A stretch of DNA of 64,000 nucleotides from Bryobacterales bacterium (GCA_016789905.1 JAEUQC010000130.1:62001-126000); one strand, 5' to 3'. Positions 51,928 to 61,528 are shown, counted from the stretch's first letter. The notes: generated from the sequence alone by a model not told the origin. Made by a program: numbers and translations.

Positions 51928-52977
51928 ATGGGCACTCTTCCCGCATTCCCTTGCCCGGTGCCGATTGCGGACTACGATAAAGTGCTGCTCGGCCATGGCT
52001 CGGGGGGGAAGCTGAGCGCGGAACTCACCCGCAACATTTTCCTGCGTCACTTTCGCAGTCCGATTCTGGGCCAATTGAACGATCAGGCCGTTGTGAACGT
52101 GGGGGACCTGCGGCTGGCGTTGACAACGGACTCGTTCGTGGTGAAGCCGCTGTTCTTTCCGGGCGGAGATATTGGCTCGCTCGCTGTACATGGGACTGTG
52201 AACGACCTGGCCATGGGCGGCGCCCGGCCTCTATACCTGAGCGTGGCCTTCATTCTGGAAGAGGGTCTGCCGATGGAGACTCTTCGCCGGGTTGTTGAAT
52301 CCATGGCGCGAGCGGCGGAGGCGGCGGGAGTGGAAATCGTTACCGGCGATACAAAGGTTGTGGAAAAAGGGAGCGGTGACGGCCTGTTTATCACCGCCAC
52401 TGGTGTTGGGCTGGTGCGAACTGGCGTGGACCTATCGCCGAGTCATGCACGGCCAGGCGATGCGGTTCTGCTGTCGGGAACGCTTGGCGATCACGGCATC
52501 GCCATCCTGGCCGAGCGCGAGGGTATCCGCTTCGATTCGGAACTGCGCAGCGACTCGGCGCCGCTGCACGGGCTGGTTGAGGCGATGCTCGATTCGCGTG
52601 GGGAGATTCGCTGTCTTCGCGATCCGACACGCGGCGGACTGTCGAGCACCTGCAACGAAATCGCCGCTCGCGCCGCGGTGGGAATCGAATTGGAAGAACG
52701 TGCCATCCCTATCCGCGACGAAGTCCGGGGCGCATGCGAACTGCTGGGGCTGGACCCGCTCTACGTCGCCAACGAAGGGAAGCTGGTGGCCATTGTGGCG
52801 CCGGATACGGCCGATGCCGTGTTGTGCGCCATGCGGCGGCACCCGCTGGGGAGCGGGGCGTGCCGTGTGGGCCGCGTCACCGATACGAACGCCGGACTGG
52901 TGACAATGCGCACGGCGTTTGGCACCTCGCGCATTGTGGACATGCTGTCGGGCGACCAACTGCCGAGGATCTGCTAA
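51928..52977 (+). CDS. hypE: Hydrogenase maturation protein HypE
   Basis: 349 residues, PurM-like ATP-dependent enzyme. It dehydrates the carbamoyl group on its own C-terminal Cys to thiocyanate; the protein indeed ends in PRIC. N-terminal LGHGSGGKLSAEL, NDLAMGGARP and KVVEKGSGDGLF loops are present. The hypA ATG starts within its stop codon (TAATG). Confidence 0.95.
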   Translation: MGTLPAFPCPVPIADYDKVLLGHGSGGKLSAELTRNIFLRHFRSPILGQLNDQAVVNVGDLRLALTTDSFVVKPLFFPGGDIGSLAVHGTVNDLAMGGARPLYLSVAFILEEGLPMETLRRVVESMARAAEAAGVEIVTGDTKVVEKGSGDGLFITATGVGLVRTGVDLSPSHARPGDAVLLSGTLGDHGIAILAEREGIRFDSELRSDSAPLHGLVEAMLDSRGEIRCLRDPTRGGLSSTCNEIAARAAVGIELEERAIPIRDEVRGACELLGLDPLYVANEGKLVAIVAPDTADAVLCAMRRHPLGSGACRVGRVTDTNAGLVTMRTAFGTSRIVDMLSGDQLPRIC

Positions 52978-53318
52978 TGCACGAAATGGGCATCGCATCG
53001 TCAATCCTTCATACCGCGTGCGCGGAGGCGGCTCGCCGCCCCGGCGCGCGCGTCACCAGGATTGGGCTGCGTATTGGCGAATGGGCTGGCGTCGATACGG
53101 AGTCTCTCCGGTTTTGTATGGAGACGATCGCCCCGTTCGCCATCGATATTGAGTATCAACCGGAAAGCCTGGCCTTGGACATTGTGTTCCTGGAGCTGGA
53201 GGAAAGTTATGGAACGGATTGCGTTGGAGAAGAAAGTGCTGAGCGCGAACGATCAAGTGGCGGCGGCGCTGCGGGCGCGTTTCGCCGAATACGGGACGCT
53301 GGTATTGAATTTCATTAG
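52977..53318 (+). CDS. hypA: HypA, zinc-binding domain missing
   Basis: 113 residues, but only residues 1-68 are normal HypA (MHEMGIASSILHTACAEAA, then MGIA-type nickel-binding N-terminus, RIGLRIGEWAGVDTESLRFC). HypA usually has two CxxC pairs from about residue 70. Here the sequence jumps from ESLALD to IVFLELEES, which resembles the usual C-terminal end, so some 35-40 codons appear deleted. The frame then runs on through hypB's first 110 bases in another reading frame. Metal transfer via the Ni site (Met1-His2-Glu3) may survive; the structural zinc cannot. Confidence 0.8.
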   Translation: MHEMGIASSILHTACAEAARRPGARVTRIGLRIGEWAGVDTESLRFCMETIAPFAIDIEYQPESLALDIVFLELEESYGTDCVGEESAERERSSGGGAAGAFRRIRDAGIEFH

Positions 53319-53880
53319 TTCGCCGGGTTCGGGGAAGACGGCGCTGCTGGAGCGAACGCTGGAGCGGTTGCCGAGACATTTTCGCGCGGCGGTGGTGACC
53401 GGGGACATCCAAACGGATAACGATGCTCGCCGCCTGGTTCGCTACGGCTTTCCCGTTCGCCAAATCACAACCGCCGGCGCGTGCCACCTTGACGCGCGCA
53501 TGGTGGAGCGCGCGCTTGAGGAGTGGGATGTTGACCCGCTGGACCTGCTCATCATCGAAAACGTAGGCAATCTGGTGTGTCCCACCAGCTATGACCTTGG
53601 CGAGGCGTGCAAAGTGGTGCTGCTTAGCGTCACCGAGGGAGAAGACAAACCACTCAAATACCCAGGCGCCTTTGTGCGCTCCCGGTTGCTCATCCTGAAC
53701 AAAGTGGATCTGCTTCCCTATGTGCCGTTCGACGTAGGGTTGGCCAAGGCGAATGCGCGCGCCATTCATCCGGACATGGAGATTCTGGAGACATCGTGCA
53801 CCACCGGAGCCGGGCTCGACAAGTGGCTGGCCTGGCTCACAATGCAACTTCGCCTTCATCCCGCCGCTGTCACTGCATAG
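53209..53880 (+). CDS. hypB: GTPase HypB (nickel insertion)
   Basis: 223 residues; ATG after GGAGGAAAG. Walker A SSPGSGKTALL near residue 37, GDIQTDNDA, TTAGACHLDA (Cys-His metal ligands), NVGNLVCP (third Cys) and NKVDLLP for guanine recognition. It lacks the N-terminal CxxCGC and His-rich stretch of some HypB. It hydrolyses GTP to drive nickel insertion into the hydrogenase large subunit. It overlaps hypA by 110 bases and the convergent GH95-like gene by 25. Confidence 0.95.
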   Translation: MERIALEKKVLSANDQVAAALRARFAEYGTLVLNFISSPGSGKTALLERTLERLPRHFRAAVVTGDIQTDNDARRLVRYGFPVRQITTAGACHLDARMVERALEEWDVDPLDLLIIENVGNLVCPTSYDLGEACKVVLLSVTEGEDKPLKYPGAFVRSRLLILNKVDLLPYVPFDVGLAKANARAIHPDMEILETSCTTGAGLDKWLAWLTMQLRLHPAAVTA

Positions 53881-56321
53881 AATTCACCTGGAGCGGTGGG
53901 AAACTCCATCACTCCATCGCGGTCCGTGAAAGCCACTTTCGCCTTTCTGACGCCTGTGTGCACGAGGCTCCGGCGCCATGGGCTTTCCAGCCGGACACGC
54001 GCGCCCTTTTCGCTCTTCACGGTCAACGCCGTTACCCGTTGACCATCGAACGCGGCCGATACCAGAAACGCGCCGGCCGCCCGGAGGTCCCGGAACGCCG
54101 CGGCGCCGAGGTTCGTCCGGTTCGGAAACAGGCGGATGACGCCGTCATAACTTTGCATCAGGCACTCGTTGATCACCGCCGGCAGCGACAGGTTCTCTGT
54201 CCATACGCCCATCCGCATCATGAAGTCGAAGTTCGTGGAATCGCGGTATCGTCCGCCGGCCTGGCGAACGCGGTCGTTGGCGACTCCCAGCGGCGTCATC
54301 GAATAGCGTATTTCGCGCTTGAACCATTCCAGATCGAGCATGCCCAGGCGCGCGCGTACAAAGGGTTGCCATACCAGATCGTTTCCGCCCTCCAGGCGGA
54401 CGGTGCGCGTGGTTCGCCGCGCCAGTTCCAGCAGTTCCGGGTTCGATCCCAGCCCTACCTGTTCGGCCGGGAACACGGGAGAAAGCGTTACCGGAACATT
54501 GTAGATAAACTCGTGCGGGGCGTTCACAACATCCAGCCAGACTCGCCCGTACGGGCCATCGCCCGCGGGGTAGGGCGCCAGGTTCGCCCGAATCTCGCGC
54601 CATTTCTGAAGTTTCCCGGCGTCTGTTCGCAATACACCGGCTGCCTCCACCACGGCATCCAGCAGAAATTCCGTGAGCGCCAGATCGATGATGCAATCGC
54701 GGTTCAAACGGAAGTCCACCGTAGCGCCCCAGTTTTCAGGCGACACCGTGGGGACAATGTGATACTTCCCGTCGTCTTCCTTCGTGACAAACGCCGCCAG
54801 GAACTCCGCGGCCGCCTGCAGCATTGGGTATACGCGCCGCAAGTACGCTTCATCCAGCGTGTACTTGTACTGCCACCAAAGGCTCTGCACGGTCCAGGGG
54901 GTTTCGCAAATCTCGTAGCCCCATGGCGGCGCGGGATACGGGTTCACAGTGCTTGGCACCGGATACGCCGAGTGCGGGAAGTAGGCGCCGGGCAAGCCGA
55001 ACTGCACCCGCGCGTTCCATTCGGCCATCGGCATCAGCCCCTCCACCAGGCGGGTGTATGGTTCGTGCTGCTCCACATGGTTACTGCTGAATACGCCCCA
55101 CCACACTTGCTGCGTGTTGTAGTTCATGTGGTAGTCACCGTGCCAGGCCGTGCCGATTTTGCCGCTGCTCCAGTTACCGAACAGGCCTGGCGCCACCTTC
55201 CCCGGCTTCAGGCAACACGCAAGAAAATACTGGTTCCAATACCAGGTTCGTTCCAGTTCGTTATCGGCAATCGTGACCGCGGAGGCGGCCCAGAACTTTG
55301 CCCAGGCCGCGGCCGAATGGTGCCCGATTTCCGCCGCGGGCCGCGCCGTGAATCGTGCGAGTTCCGCTTTTGCAGCCTCGGCAGGCTCCGCGGCGTCGCG
55401 TGTGGTTAGCAGCACTACGTCCAACCGAAGGGGTTGCGGGGCCTTCGCCCGCAGAGAGGCGTGCCGTGTGGTGGCGCGGGGGACCGCTCGCTCCCAACTT
55501 CCCTGCAGGCGCCCTTCGATTGCGAACGCGCGATCGTCCTTCGTCTTCGGCGGATGCGGCTGTTCGGCTGTTGGCGCGGTGGCTGGAAACTCCTGGACGC
55601 CGGAGAACCCGTTGGCGCCTGTTTCCACGCGAGGTTCCGGCAGTTGCGCCTCGGGCTCAAAGTGCGCCTGGTAAACACACGAAACAACGGGCGCCGCCAC
55701 GTCGCTGGTCACCGATAGATGGTTGGCTTCCCGGCTCACGAAACAGGTAAGGACAAACGGGCTCACCGAGCCGCGCAGGTTGTTGTACTCCATTTGAAGC
55801 GTCAGCATCCCGCTGGCGATATCCAGTTCCTGCCGCGCTACGCGTACCATTCGCGCGTCCCAATGCAGCCACACCGTTCCGCACGGCCATGGCCGCGGCC
55901 ACGGTTTGCGATAGGACGATTGCATCAGATCGGCGTATTCGCGAAAAAACGAAATCTTCGATTCCAGGAACGTCAACTCCGGCTGCCCTTGCCGCTTGGC
56001 CTCTTCGCTCGCCTTGCGCCACAATTCCAGGACTTCGGGAAACGTCTTGATGTGCCTGGCGTGTTCTTCACTTACGCGAATGTCCCAGGCATCGTTCTTG
56101 CCAAAATGCAAACCCAGCGCGTCCGGCCGCACGGTTACGCAAACGCCCAGATCGCCATTGCCCAGCAGGATACCTTCAAAAAAATCTGGCGTCGCCTGCG
56201 TGCGCACAATCGGGTGCCGTCGCGCGATCACCGTGGTGTCCAACTCCTGCCGGCCGCGCGCATCCTGGGCCGCGGCCGTTGCCGCGGTGGCCTGCAGGAA
56301 TCTTCGCCGGTTGTGCTTCAT
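53856..56321 (-). CDS. Exported GH95-like glycosidase
   Basis: 821 residues from ATG 56321, with GGAGGAGC upstream. A twin-Arg start (MKHNRRRFLQATAATAAAQ) suggests Tat export. N-terminal beta-sandwich (about 20-330) and C-terminal (alpha/alpha)6 barrel (about 350-720) with WHGDYHMNYNTQQ, ETPWTVQSLWWQYKY and TVSPENW regions give the GH95/GH65-like shape (alpha-L-fucosidase group). I could not confirm the exact catalytic residues. It starts within the stop of the GH43-like gene. Confidence 0.65.
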   Translation of the reverse strand: MKHNRRRFLQATAATAAAQDARGRQELDTTVIARRHPIVRTQATPDFFEGILLGNGDLGVCVTVRPDALGLHFGKNDAWDIRVSEEHARHIKTFPEVLELWRKASEEAKRQGQPELTFLESKISFFREYADLMQSSYRKPWPRPWPCGTVWLHWDARMVRVARQELDIASGMLTLQMEYNNLRGSVSPFVLTCFVSREANHLSVTSDVAAPVVSCVYQAHFEPEAQLPEPRVETGANGFSGVQEFPATAPTAEQPHPPKTKDDRAFAIEGRLQGSWERAVPRATTRHASLRAKAPQPLRLDVVLLTTRDAAEPAEAAKAELARFTARPAAEIGHHSAAAWAKFWAASAVTIADNELERTWYWNQYFLACCLKPGKVAPGLFGNWSSGKIGTAWHGDYHMNYNTQQVWWGVFSSNHVEQHEPYTRLVEGLMPMAEWNARVQFGLPGAYFPHSAYPVPSTVNPYPAPPWGYEICETPWTVQSLWWQYKYTLDEAYLRRVYPMLQAAAEFLAAFVTKEDDGKYHIVPTVSPENWGATVDFRLNRDCIIDLALTEFLLDAVVEAAGVLRTDAGKLQKWREIRANLAPYPAGDGPYGRVWLDVVNAPHEFIYNVPVTLSPVFPAEQVGLGSNPELLELARRTTRTVRLEGGNDLVWQPFVRARLGMLDLEWFKREIRYSMTPLGVANDRVRQAGGRYRDSTNFDFMMRMGVWTENLSLPAVINECLMQSYDGVIRLFPNRTNLGAAAFRDLRAAGAFLVSAAFDGQRVTALTVKSEKGARVRLESPWRRSLVHTGVRKAKVAFTDRDGVMEFPTAPGEFYAVTAAG

Positions 56322-57298
56322 CGCTCCTCCACCACGTATGGAATGCCGTCGCGCCAGCCGATTTCCACGGCCGAGAGCCACCATGTGCGGCCCCGGTCGT
56401 TGTTGCCCTGGTAGAACAGATACGTCCTGCCGTCGCTTGTTTCCAGCACGCCCGGATGCCCGGATTCGGAACTGTTCCACTCTCCGGTCCCGCCGTTTGC
56501 CAGCAGCGGTTTCTGGAATAGCCGTGTCCAACGGACGCCGTCCTCGCTACGGGCGCAGCCAATCTGCTGGGGTTCGTTGTTGTACCCGCCCGCGTAGAAC
56601 ATGTAGAGGTTACCGGCGCGTACCAGAGTTGCCGGCGCCTCAATGCAGTTGCGCTCCCAGTCCAGTTCCGGCCGCAGCAGGGGGGCATCTCCGAGCATTT
56701 TCCAAGCCTCGCGTTGAAAGCCACGGCCGTCCTCGGCTGCGGCGCCAACCACCATTTGCACTTTCATCGCCGGGTCCCGCGTGGCTGCGTAGAGGAACCA
56801 TCGTCCTTTGAACTTCACTACGTCCGCGTCAATCGCGCGTCCCGCGTTCCAGTCTCCCGTAGGATGGAACACGGGGTTTGTTGCATCTCGCGTGAAGTGT
56901 ATCCCGTCCACCGATTCCGCGTGGCAAATGGCATCGTTCCTTCCGTTGCCATAGGTCTGGTAGAACAGGTGAACCCGCCCGCCGATCACACGTGCTCCTG
57001 GCGCGCAGATCCCGTTCCGTTCACACGCCTGCACCGGCATCACTTCGCCGATTCGCTGCCAATCGGCCAAGTTTCGGCTCTCCGCGATACCGATGCCCCA
57101 GCCTCGCCCGCCAGCGCCTGTTCCGGGCAGCGAAAAGTAGAGCAGATAGCGGCCGCGGAAGGCGACGACGGAAGGGTCCTTCGCGTAGGGGCGGCCCAGA
57201 CGGGAGCCGTCGGACCACATCATGACGCGACGAGTGCCTTGCGCCACGACGGCCGCGGGCGCGGCGAGTGCGGAGATTACCAGGTTACGCCGGAGCAT
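56318..57298 (-). CDS. Exported GH43-like beta-propeller glycosidase
   Basis: 326 residues. A signal peptide or short leader (MLRRNLVISALAAPAAVVAQ) precedes a five-bladed propeller with repeated DWxR/IG-type edges. Probable catalytic residues: Asp in KDPSVVAF, Asp in AIDADVVKF and Glu in CIEAPATLV, as in GH43/GH117. Together with the following GH95-like gene (four-base overlap) it may strip a plant or algal polysaccharide. Linkage unknown. Confidence 0.7.
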   Translation of the reverse strand: MLRRNLVISALAAPAAVVAQGTRRVMMWSDGSRLGRPYAKDPSVVAFRGRYLLYFSLPGTGAGGRGWGIGIAESRNLADWQRIGEVMPVQACERNGICAPGARVIGGRVHLFYQTYGNGRNDAICHAESVDGIHFTRDATNPVFHPTGDWNAGRAIDADVVKFKGRWFLYAATRDPAMKVQMVVGAAAEDGRGFQREAWKMLGDAPLLRPELDWERNCIEAPATLVRAGNLYMFYAGGYNNEPQQIGCARSEDGVRWTRLFQKPLLANGGTGEWNSSESGHPGVLETSDGRTYLFYQGNNDRGRTWWLSAVEIGWRDGIPYVVEER

Positions 57299-57400
57299 CT
57301 TCCTGCCACTTGTACTCTATCGCCTTTGTTGCCGCGGCGTGCCCCAGCCCGTTCATCTTCTGTTTAGGTTCTGGTCTGTACGATGGGCCAAGCAGTCAAC

Positions 57401-57799
57401 ATGCGACACGTTCTCCTCGTTCTTTCCATCACTCCGGCTATCGCGCTTAGTCTCCAGGAGGCGCTTGACCGGGGTCTCTCCGCCGAAGGGCTTCGCGCCC
57501 AGGCCGTCCTGAAACCGAATACGCGCCTGTTTCTGCAAATGGAAAACGGTCGTTTCTGGGGAATTCCGTCGTTCGTTTATCCGCGTGACGAAGACTCGTT
57601 TCTGTACGCCTCGCAAGTGATTGAAACCGGCCGGAAGCGTTCGATGCGCACCGCCTTCGCCGAGAGCATCCGCAATTTCGAACAGACGGTCCAATACCAT
57701 CGCGACCGTGTCCGGGGTAGACGGGAGGACAGCGACCACTGTCCCCCCGCTCCGTTTAGTTATAGAGGAACGAACCGTTTTCGGCGACCGAGACGGTAA
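57401..57799 (+). CDS. Small exported protein, unknown function
   Basis: 132 residues from ATG 57401, giving signal peptide MRHVLLVLSITPAIALS; a longer start at 57383 is possible. The rest is basic and has no known motif; the last 35 residues are rich in Arg and Pro and look poorly conserved. Its 3' end overlaps tssH by 44 bases (convergent), so the true C-terminus is less certain. Confidence 0.35.
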   Translation: MRHVLLVLSITPAIALSLQEALDRGLSAEGLRAQAVLKPNTRLFLQMENGRFWGIPSFVYPRDEDSFLYASQVIETGRKRSMRTAFAESIRNFEQTVQYHRDRVRGRREDSDHCPPAPFSYRGTNRFRRPRR

Positions 57800-60404
57800 T
57801 CGAGTCGGATTTCTCGCCCGTGGCCATCATGGTGAGGATACGGTTGGAGATCTCCGGCAGCACAGTATTGGTGAGAATGTTATCGACGTTGCGGGCGCCG
57901 GATTCGACTTCCGTGCAGCGGTCGGCGATGGCGTTCAGCACGGCGTCGTCATAGTTGAGAGCCATGGCGTGGTTCTCCTTCAGGCGGCGCTGGATTTTGC
58001 CGAGCTTCAGGCGAATAATCTGCTTCAATGCCTCGTCGCGGATGGGATAGTACGGGATGATCACCATGCGGCCCAGGAAGGCCGGCTTGAAGATCTTGTC
58101 CATTTCCGGCTTGATGGTCTTGACCAGGCCTTCCACGGTGGGCGCGGTGTCCGGATCCGCCGTTAGCTTCATGATCGTATCCGTGGCCGCGTTGGACGTC
58201 AGGATGATGATCGTATTCTTGAAGTCAATCTCGCGGCCTTCGCCGTCTTCCATGCGGCCCTTATCAAAGACCTGGAAGAAGAGTTCGAGCACGTCAGGGT
58301 GCGCCTTTTCGACTTCGTCGAGCAGGACGACCGAGTAGGGCCGGCGGCGAACCGCTTCCGTTAGCACACCGCCCTCGCCGTAGCCGACGTATCCGGGAGG
58401 CGAACCCTTCAGCGTGGAAACCGTATGCGCTTCCTGGAACTCGCTCATGGCGATGGTGATCATGTTGCGCTCGCCGCCGTAGAGCAGATCGGCGAGGGTG
58501 AGCGCGGTTTCCGTCTTGCCGACGCCGGAGGGGCCGACGAGCATGAAGACGCCGATGGGCTTATCGGGATCTTCCATCTTGGCCTTGGAAACCTTGACGC
58601 GCTGGGCGATGGTTTCCAGCGCATGATCCTGCCCGATGACACGCTGGCAGAGCTGTTCGCTCAAGTGCAGCATGGACTCGATTTCGTCCTTCAGCATTTT
58701 GCCGACCGGAATGCCGGTCCAGGAGGAGATGATCTCGCTGACCTGCTGGGCGTCGAGCGTGACGCCGATGAAGGGGTCCTCGCCCTGCACGGCGTCGAGT
58801 TCGGTCTGTAGCGCGGCGAGTTCGGCGCGCATGGGGCCTAACTTCTCGGCAGCGTCGGCTTCGGCGGCGGCTTCTTCAATCTTGCCGCGCAGTTCGCGCA
58901 TTTTGCCGACGAGTTCAGACTCCTTGGCGAAGCGCTCCTTCATGGCGGCGAGCTTTTCCGAGGCTTCGGCGCGTTCGGCGACGATCTTGGCGAGACGGAC
59001 GGAGTGGTCGGTATCGACTGCCTGTTCGCGGGTGAGAACGCGTTCCTGCACTTCGAGATCGTCGAGGCGGCGTTGGAGGTCTTCAATGGGCGCGGGAGTG
59101 GAGTTCTGGCCGAGGGAGAGCTTGGCGCATGCGGTGTCGAGGACGCTGACGGCTTTATCGGGCAGTTGGCGGCCGGCGACGTAGCGGTGCGAGAGGCGGA
59201 CGGCGGCTTCCACACCTTCGTCCAGAATGCGGACCTTGTGGTGTTTTTCGAGGAACGTGACGACGCCGCGCATCATGACCATGCAGACTGCTTCGGTGGG
59301 TTCTTCCACCTTGACGACCTGGAAGCGGCGCGTGAGGGCGGGATCCTTTTCGAAGTACTTCTTAAACTCGCTCCAGGTGGTGGCGGCGATGGTGCGGAGT
59401 TCGCCGCGGGCGAGGGCGGGCTTGAGTAGGTTGGCCGCGTCGCTGCCGCCGGCGGCGCCGCCGGCGCCGATCATGGTGTGGGCTTCGTCAATGAAGAGGA
59501 TGATGGGCTTGGGGCTGGACTTGACCTCTTCGATGAGGCCTTTGAGGCGGTTTTCGAATTCGCCTTTGATGCCGGCGCCGGCCTGGAGCAGGGCCATGTC
59601 GAGCGAATGCAGTTCGACATTCTTGAGCGGCGGGGGAACGTCGTTATTGGCGATGCGGACGGCGAGGCCTTCAACGACGGCGGTCTTGCCGACGCCGGGT
59701 TCGCCGGTGAGGATGGGGTTGTTCTGGCGGCGGCGGAGCAGGATGTCGATCATCTGCCGGATTTCGGTGTCGCGGCCGAGAACGGGGTCCACCTTGCCTT
59801 TGCGGGCTTTTTCGGTGAGGTTTTCGGTGTAGGCGTCGAGGTTGGGGGTTTTGCCGGAGCCGGGCTTGGCGCCGGGGCCACCTGCCGCCGGGCCGGCGCT
59901 GGCCGCCCCGCCGGAGAGGGGGGCGGTTTCTTCGCTGGAGTTCTGCGTGATGAGCATGAACTCCTTCTTCAGACCTTCGACGTTGATCTTCTGCAGTTCC
60001 TTGGAGAACTCCTTGACCTGGCGGCTGAGGTCCTCATTGGAGAGCAGGGCGATGACGCAGAAGCCGGTGCGGATTTGGCCGGAGTTGTACTCGATGGAGC
60101 CGACGGTCCAGGCTTCGGTGAGCATTTTGAGGACGCTATCGCCGATACCGGGGGTGCGGGCGTTGCCGCGTTTCAGTTTGTCGATGGAGGCGTCCACTTC
60201 CTGCGTCAGGCGGTTGGCGTTCAAGCCGTAGTGGTTGGCGATGTAGGCGAAGTCGTTGTCGGTACCGTCCATCAGGAGGCGGAGGAAGTGCTCCACCTCG
60301 ATGTAGTAATTGGTCCGGGACATGGCCAATTTGGCGGCGTCTTCCACTGCACTGCGCGTGTTGGAGTTCAGCTTGCCAATTAGCGATTTCAAGTTCACGC
60401 TCAT
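57756..60404 (-). CDS. tssH: Type VI secretion ATPase TssH (ClpV)
   Basis: 882 residues. N-terminal Clp_N domain (about 5-150), linker rich in Gly/Ala/Pro (about 160-185), then two AAA+ ATPase domains: Walker A GEPGVGKT and GPSGVGKT. Between them a coiled-coil insertion (about 415-530). The gene follows tssE, tssF and tssG in the same operon, which favours ClpV over the housekeeping ClpB. It disassembles the contracted TssB/C sheath after firing. Confidence 0.9.
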   Translation of the reverse strand: MSVNLKSLIGKLNSNTRSAVEDAAKLAMSRTNYYIEVEHFLRLLMDGTDNDFAYIANHYGLNANRLTQEVDASIDKLKRGNARTPGIGDSVLKMLTEAWTVGSIEYNSGQIRTGFCVIALLSNEDLSRQVKEFSKELQKINVEGLKKEFMLITQNSSEETAPLSGGAASAGPAAGGPGAKPGSGKTPNLDAYTENLTEKARKGKVDPVLGRDTEIRQMIDILLRRRQNNPILTGEPGVGKTAVVEGLAVRIANNDVPPPLKNVELHSLDMALLQAGAGIKGEFENRLKGLIEEVKSSPKPIILFIDEAHTMIGAGGAAGGSDAANLLKPALARGELRTIAATTWSEFKKYFEKDPALTRRFQVVKVEEPTEAVCMVMMRGVVTFLEKHHKVRILDEGVEAAVRLSHRYVAGRQLPDKAVSVLDTACAKLSLGQNSTPAPIEDLQRRLDDLEVQERVLTREQAVDTDHSVRLAKIVAERAEASEKLAAMKERFAKESELVGKMRELRGKIEEAAAEADAAEKLGPMRAELAALQTELDAVQGEDPFIGVTLDAQQVSEIISSWTGIPVGKMLKDEIESMLHLSEQLCQRVIGQDHALETIAQRVKVSKAKMEDPDKPIGVFMLVGPSGVGKTETALTLADLLYGGERNMITIAMSEFQEAHTVSTLKGSPPGYVGYGEGGVLTEAVRRRPYSVVLLDEVEKAHPDVLELFFQVFDKGRMEDGEGREIDFKNTIIILTSNAATDTIMKLTADPDTAPTVEGLVKTIKPEMDKIFKPAFLGRMVIIPYYPIRDEALKQIIRLKLGKIQRRLKENHAMALNYDDAVLNAIADRCTEVESGARNVDNILTNTVLPEISNRILTMMATGEKSDSITVSVAENGSFLYN

Positions 60405-60421
60405 AGGGTTTCCTTTCGAGT

Positions 60422-61528
60422 TTAAAAGCGGAGTACAGCTTCGTACGCGTCAGCCGTACGAGGTTTGGTTTTTACCCAGGTGGTCCAGCCGAGCTGAACC
60501 TGGTCGAGGGTGGGGCCGGGGACGGGTGGAGGCTCCGCGCCGAGGCCGGTATGGGACGCGGGGACTTCTTCCTTGGCGAGGATCAGTTGTACCTCGAAAT
60601 CCATGGACGGGCCGGCGTAGAAACGAGCCATCTCCCGTAACGGGACATGTGCCGAACCATCGGGAAGGAAGTCCCGGTATTGCTTGAGGCTGAGCGGGCC
60701 GATGACGAGGCGGACGGCGGATTGTTGATCGTAGACCTCGTCGCCGACAATGGCGCCCACGCCCAACTGTTCCGAAAATCCGTCAGCATCTTCGAACACG
60801 CAAAGCGAGTCGTCGTTTAGCGGGTACCAGGCGCCGATGAACTGCTGCACGTCGCAGGGAACATCGAAGTAATCGGCAATGAAATTTGCCAGGCCGCAGG
60901 CAGGGCGATGACGGGAGCTCAGCAGGCCGGAATAGAAGATGAGCGAGTCGTCGGGGATGGGCATGCGGCGCTGCAGGCCGGGAGTGCCGATGCCGACGAG
61001 GTCGAGCAGGATGTGGGAAAACCGGTCGCGGTCGCCGCGCTCGTAGGCGATGGGAAAGCGATATTTTTCCCAGGCCATGAAGAACAGCGAAATCATCCGG
61101 TGGTTAAAAATGTCGAAGAAGCCGGCGGTGGTTGTATCGCGCTGGCGGAAGCGCTCGCGAATGAACTCGGTGTAGTAGAGCGGCAGGACACCCTGCGGCC
61201 CAGTGAGGCCCATGAAGTTGACGGTAACTTCGGCCTGGCCGGACTCCTTGAACTCGATGCGCTGGATCTCGCTGGCGGGGAAGCCAAGCTGTTGATTGAC
61301 CTTGAACCGGGCGACCTCGCGAGCCGGCGGGGCGTATTGGCCGACGGGGGAGCGATCCGGCGCCAGCCGTTCCAGCAACCGGATGGCCTGGAAGAACTCA
61401 AACGAGAAGCCCTCTTCCTCCATGCGGTCGCGCATGTAGGCGTGGCCTGGCGGCGGCATGGGCGTTTTCAACGCGGGGCCGGCGGATTCGTTTAGATCAG
61501 GATCTGGCGACCCGCTCTCGGAGACCAT
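60422..61528 (-). CDS. tssG: Type VI baseplate protein TssG
   Basis: 368 residues. The TssG pattern is seen: FEFFQAIRLLERLAPDR, FKVNQQLGFPASEIQRIEF, VNFMGLTGPQGVLPLYYTEFI and a later FANF-like stretch (ACGLANFIADYFDVPCDVQQFIGAW). It starts 37 bases inside the end of tssF and ends 18 bases before tssH. Confidence 0.9.
   Translation of the reverse strand: MVSESGSPDPDLNESAGPALKTPMPPPGHAYMRDRMEEEGFSFEFFQAIRLLERLAPDRSPVGQYAPPAREVARFKVNQQLGFPASEIQRIEFKESGQAEVTVNFMGLTGPQGVLPLYYTEFIRERFRQRDTTTAGFFDIFNHRMISLFFMAWEKYRFPIAYERGDRDRFSHILLDLVGIGTPGLQRRMPIPDDSLIFYSGLLSSRHRPACGLANFIADYFDVPCDVQQFIGAWYPLNDDSLCVFEDADGFSEQLGVGAIVGDEVYDQQSAVRLVIGPLSLKQYRDFLPDGSAHVPLREMARFYAGPSMDFEVQLILAKEEVPASHTGLGAEPPPVPGPTLDQVQLGWTTWVKTKPRTADAYEAVLRF

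Noticed and set aside
57756..60404. Housekeeping ClpB
   Set aside because: It could be ClpB by motif alone, but it is the last gene after tssE, tssF and tssG, so ClpV/TssH is the better call.
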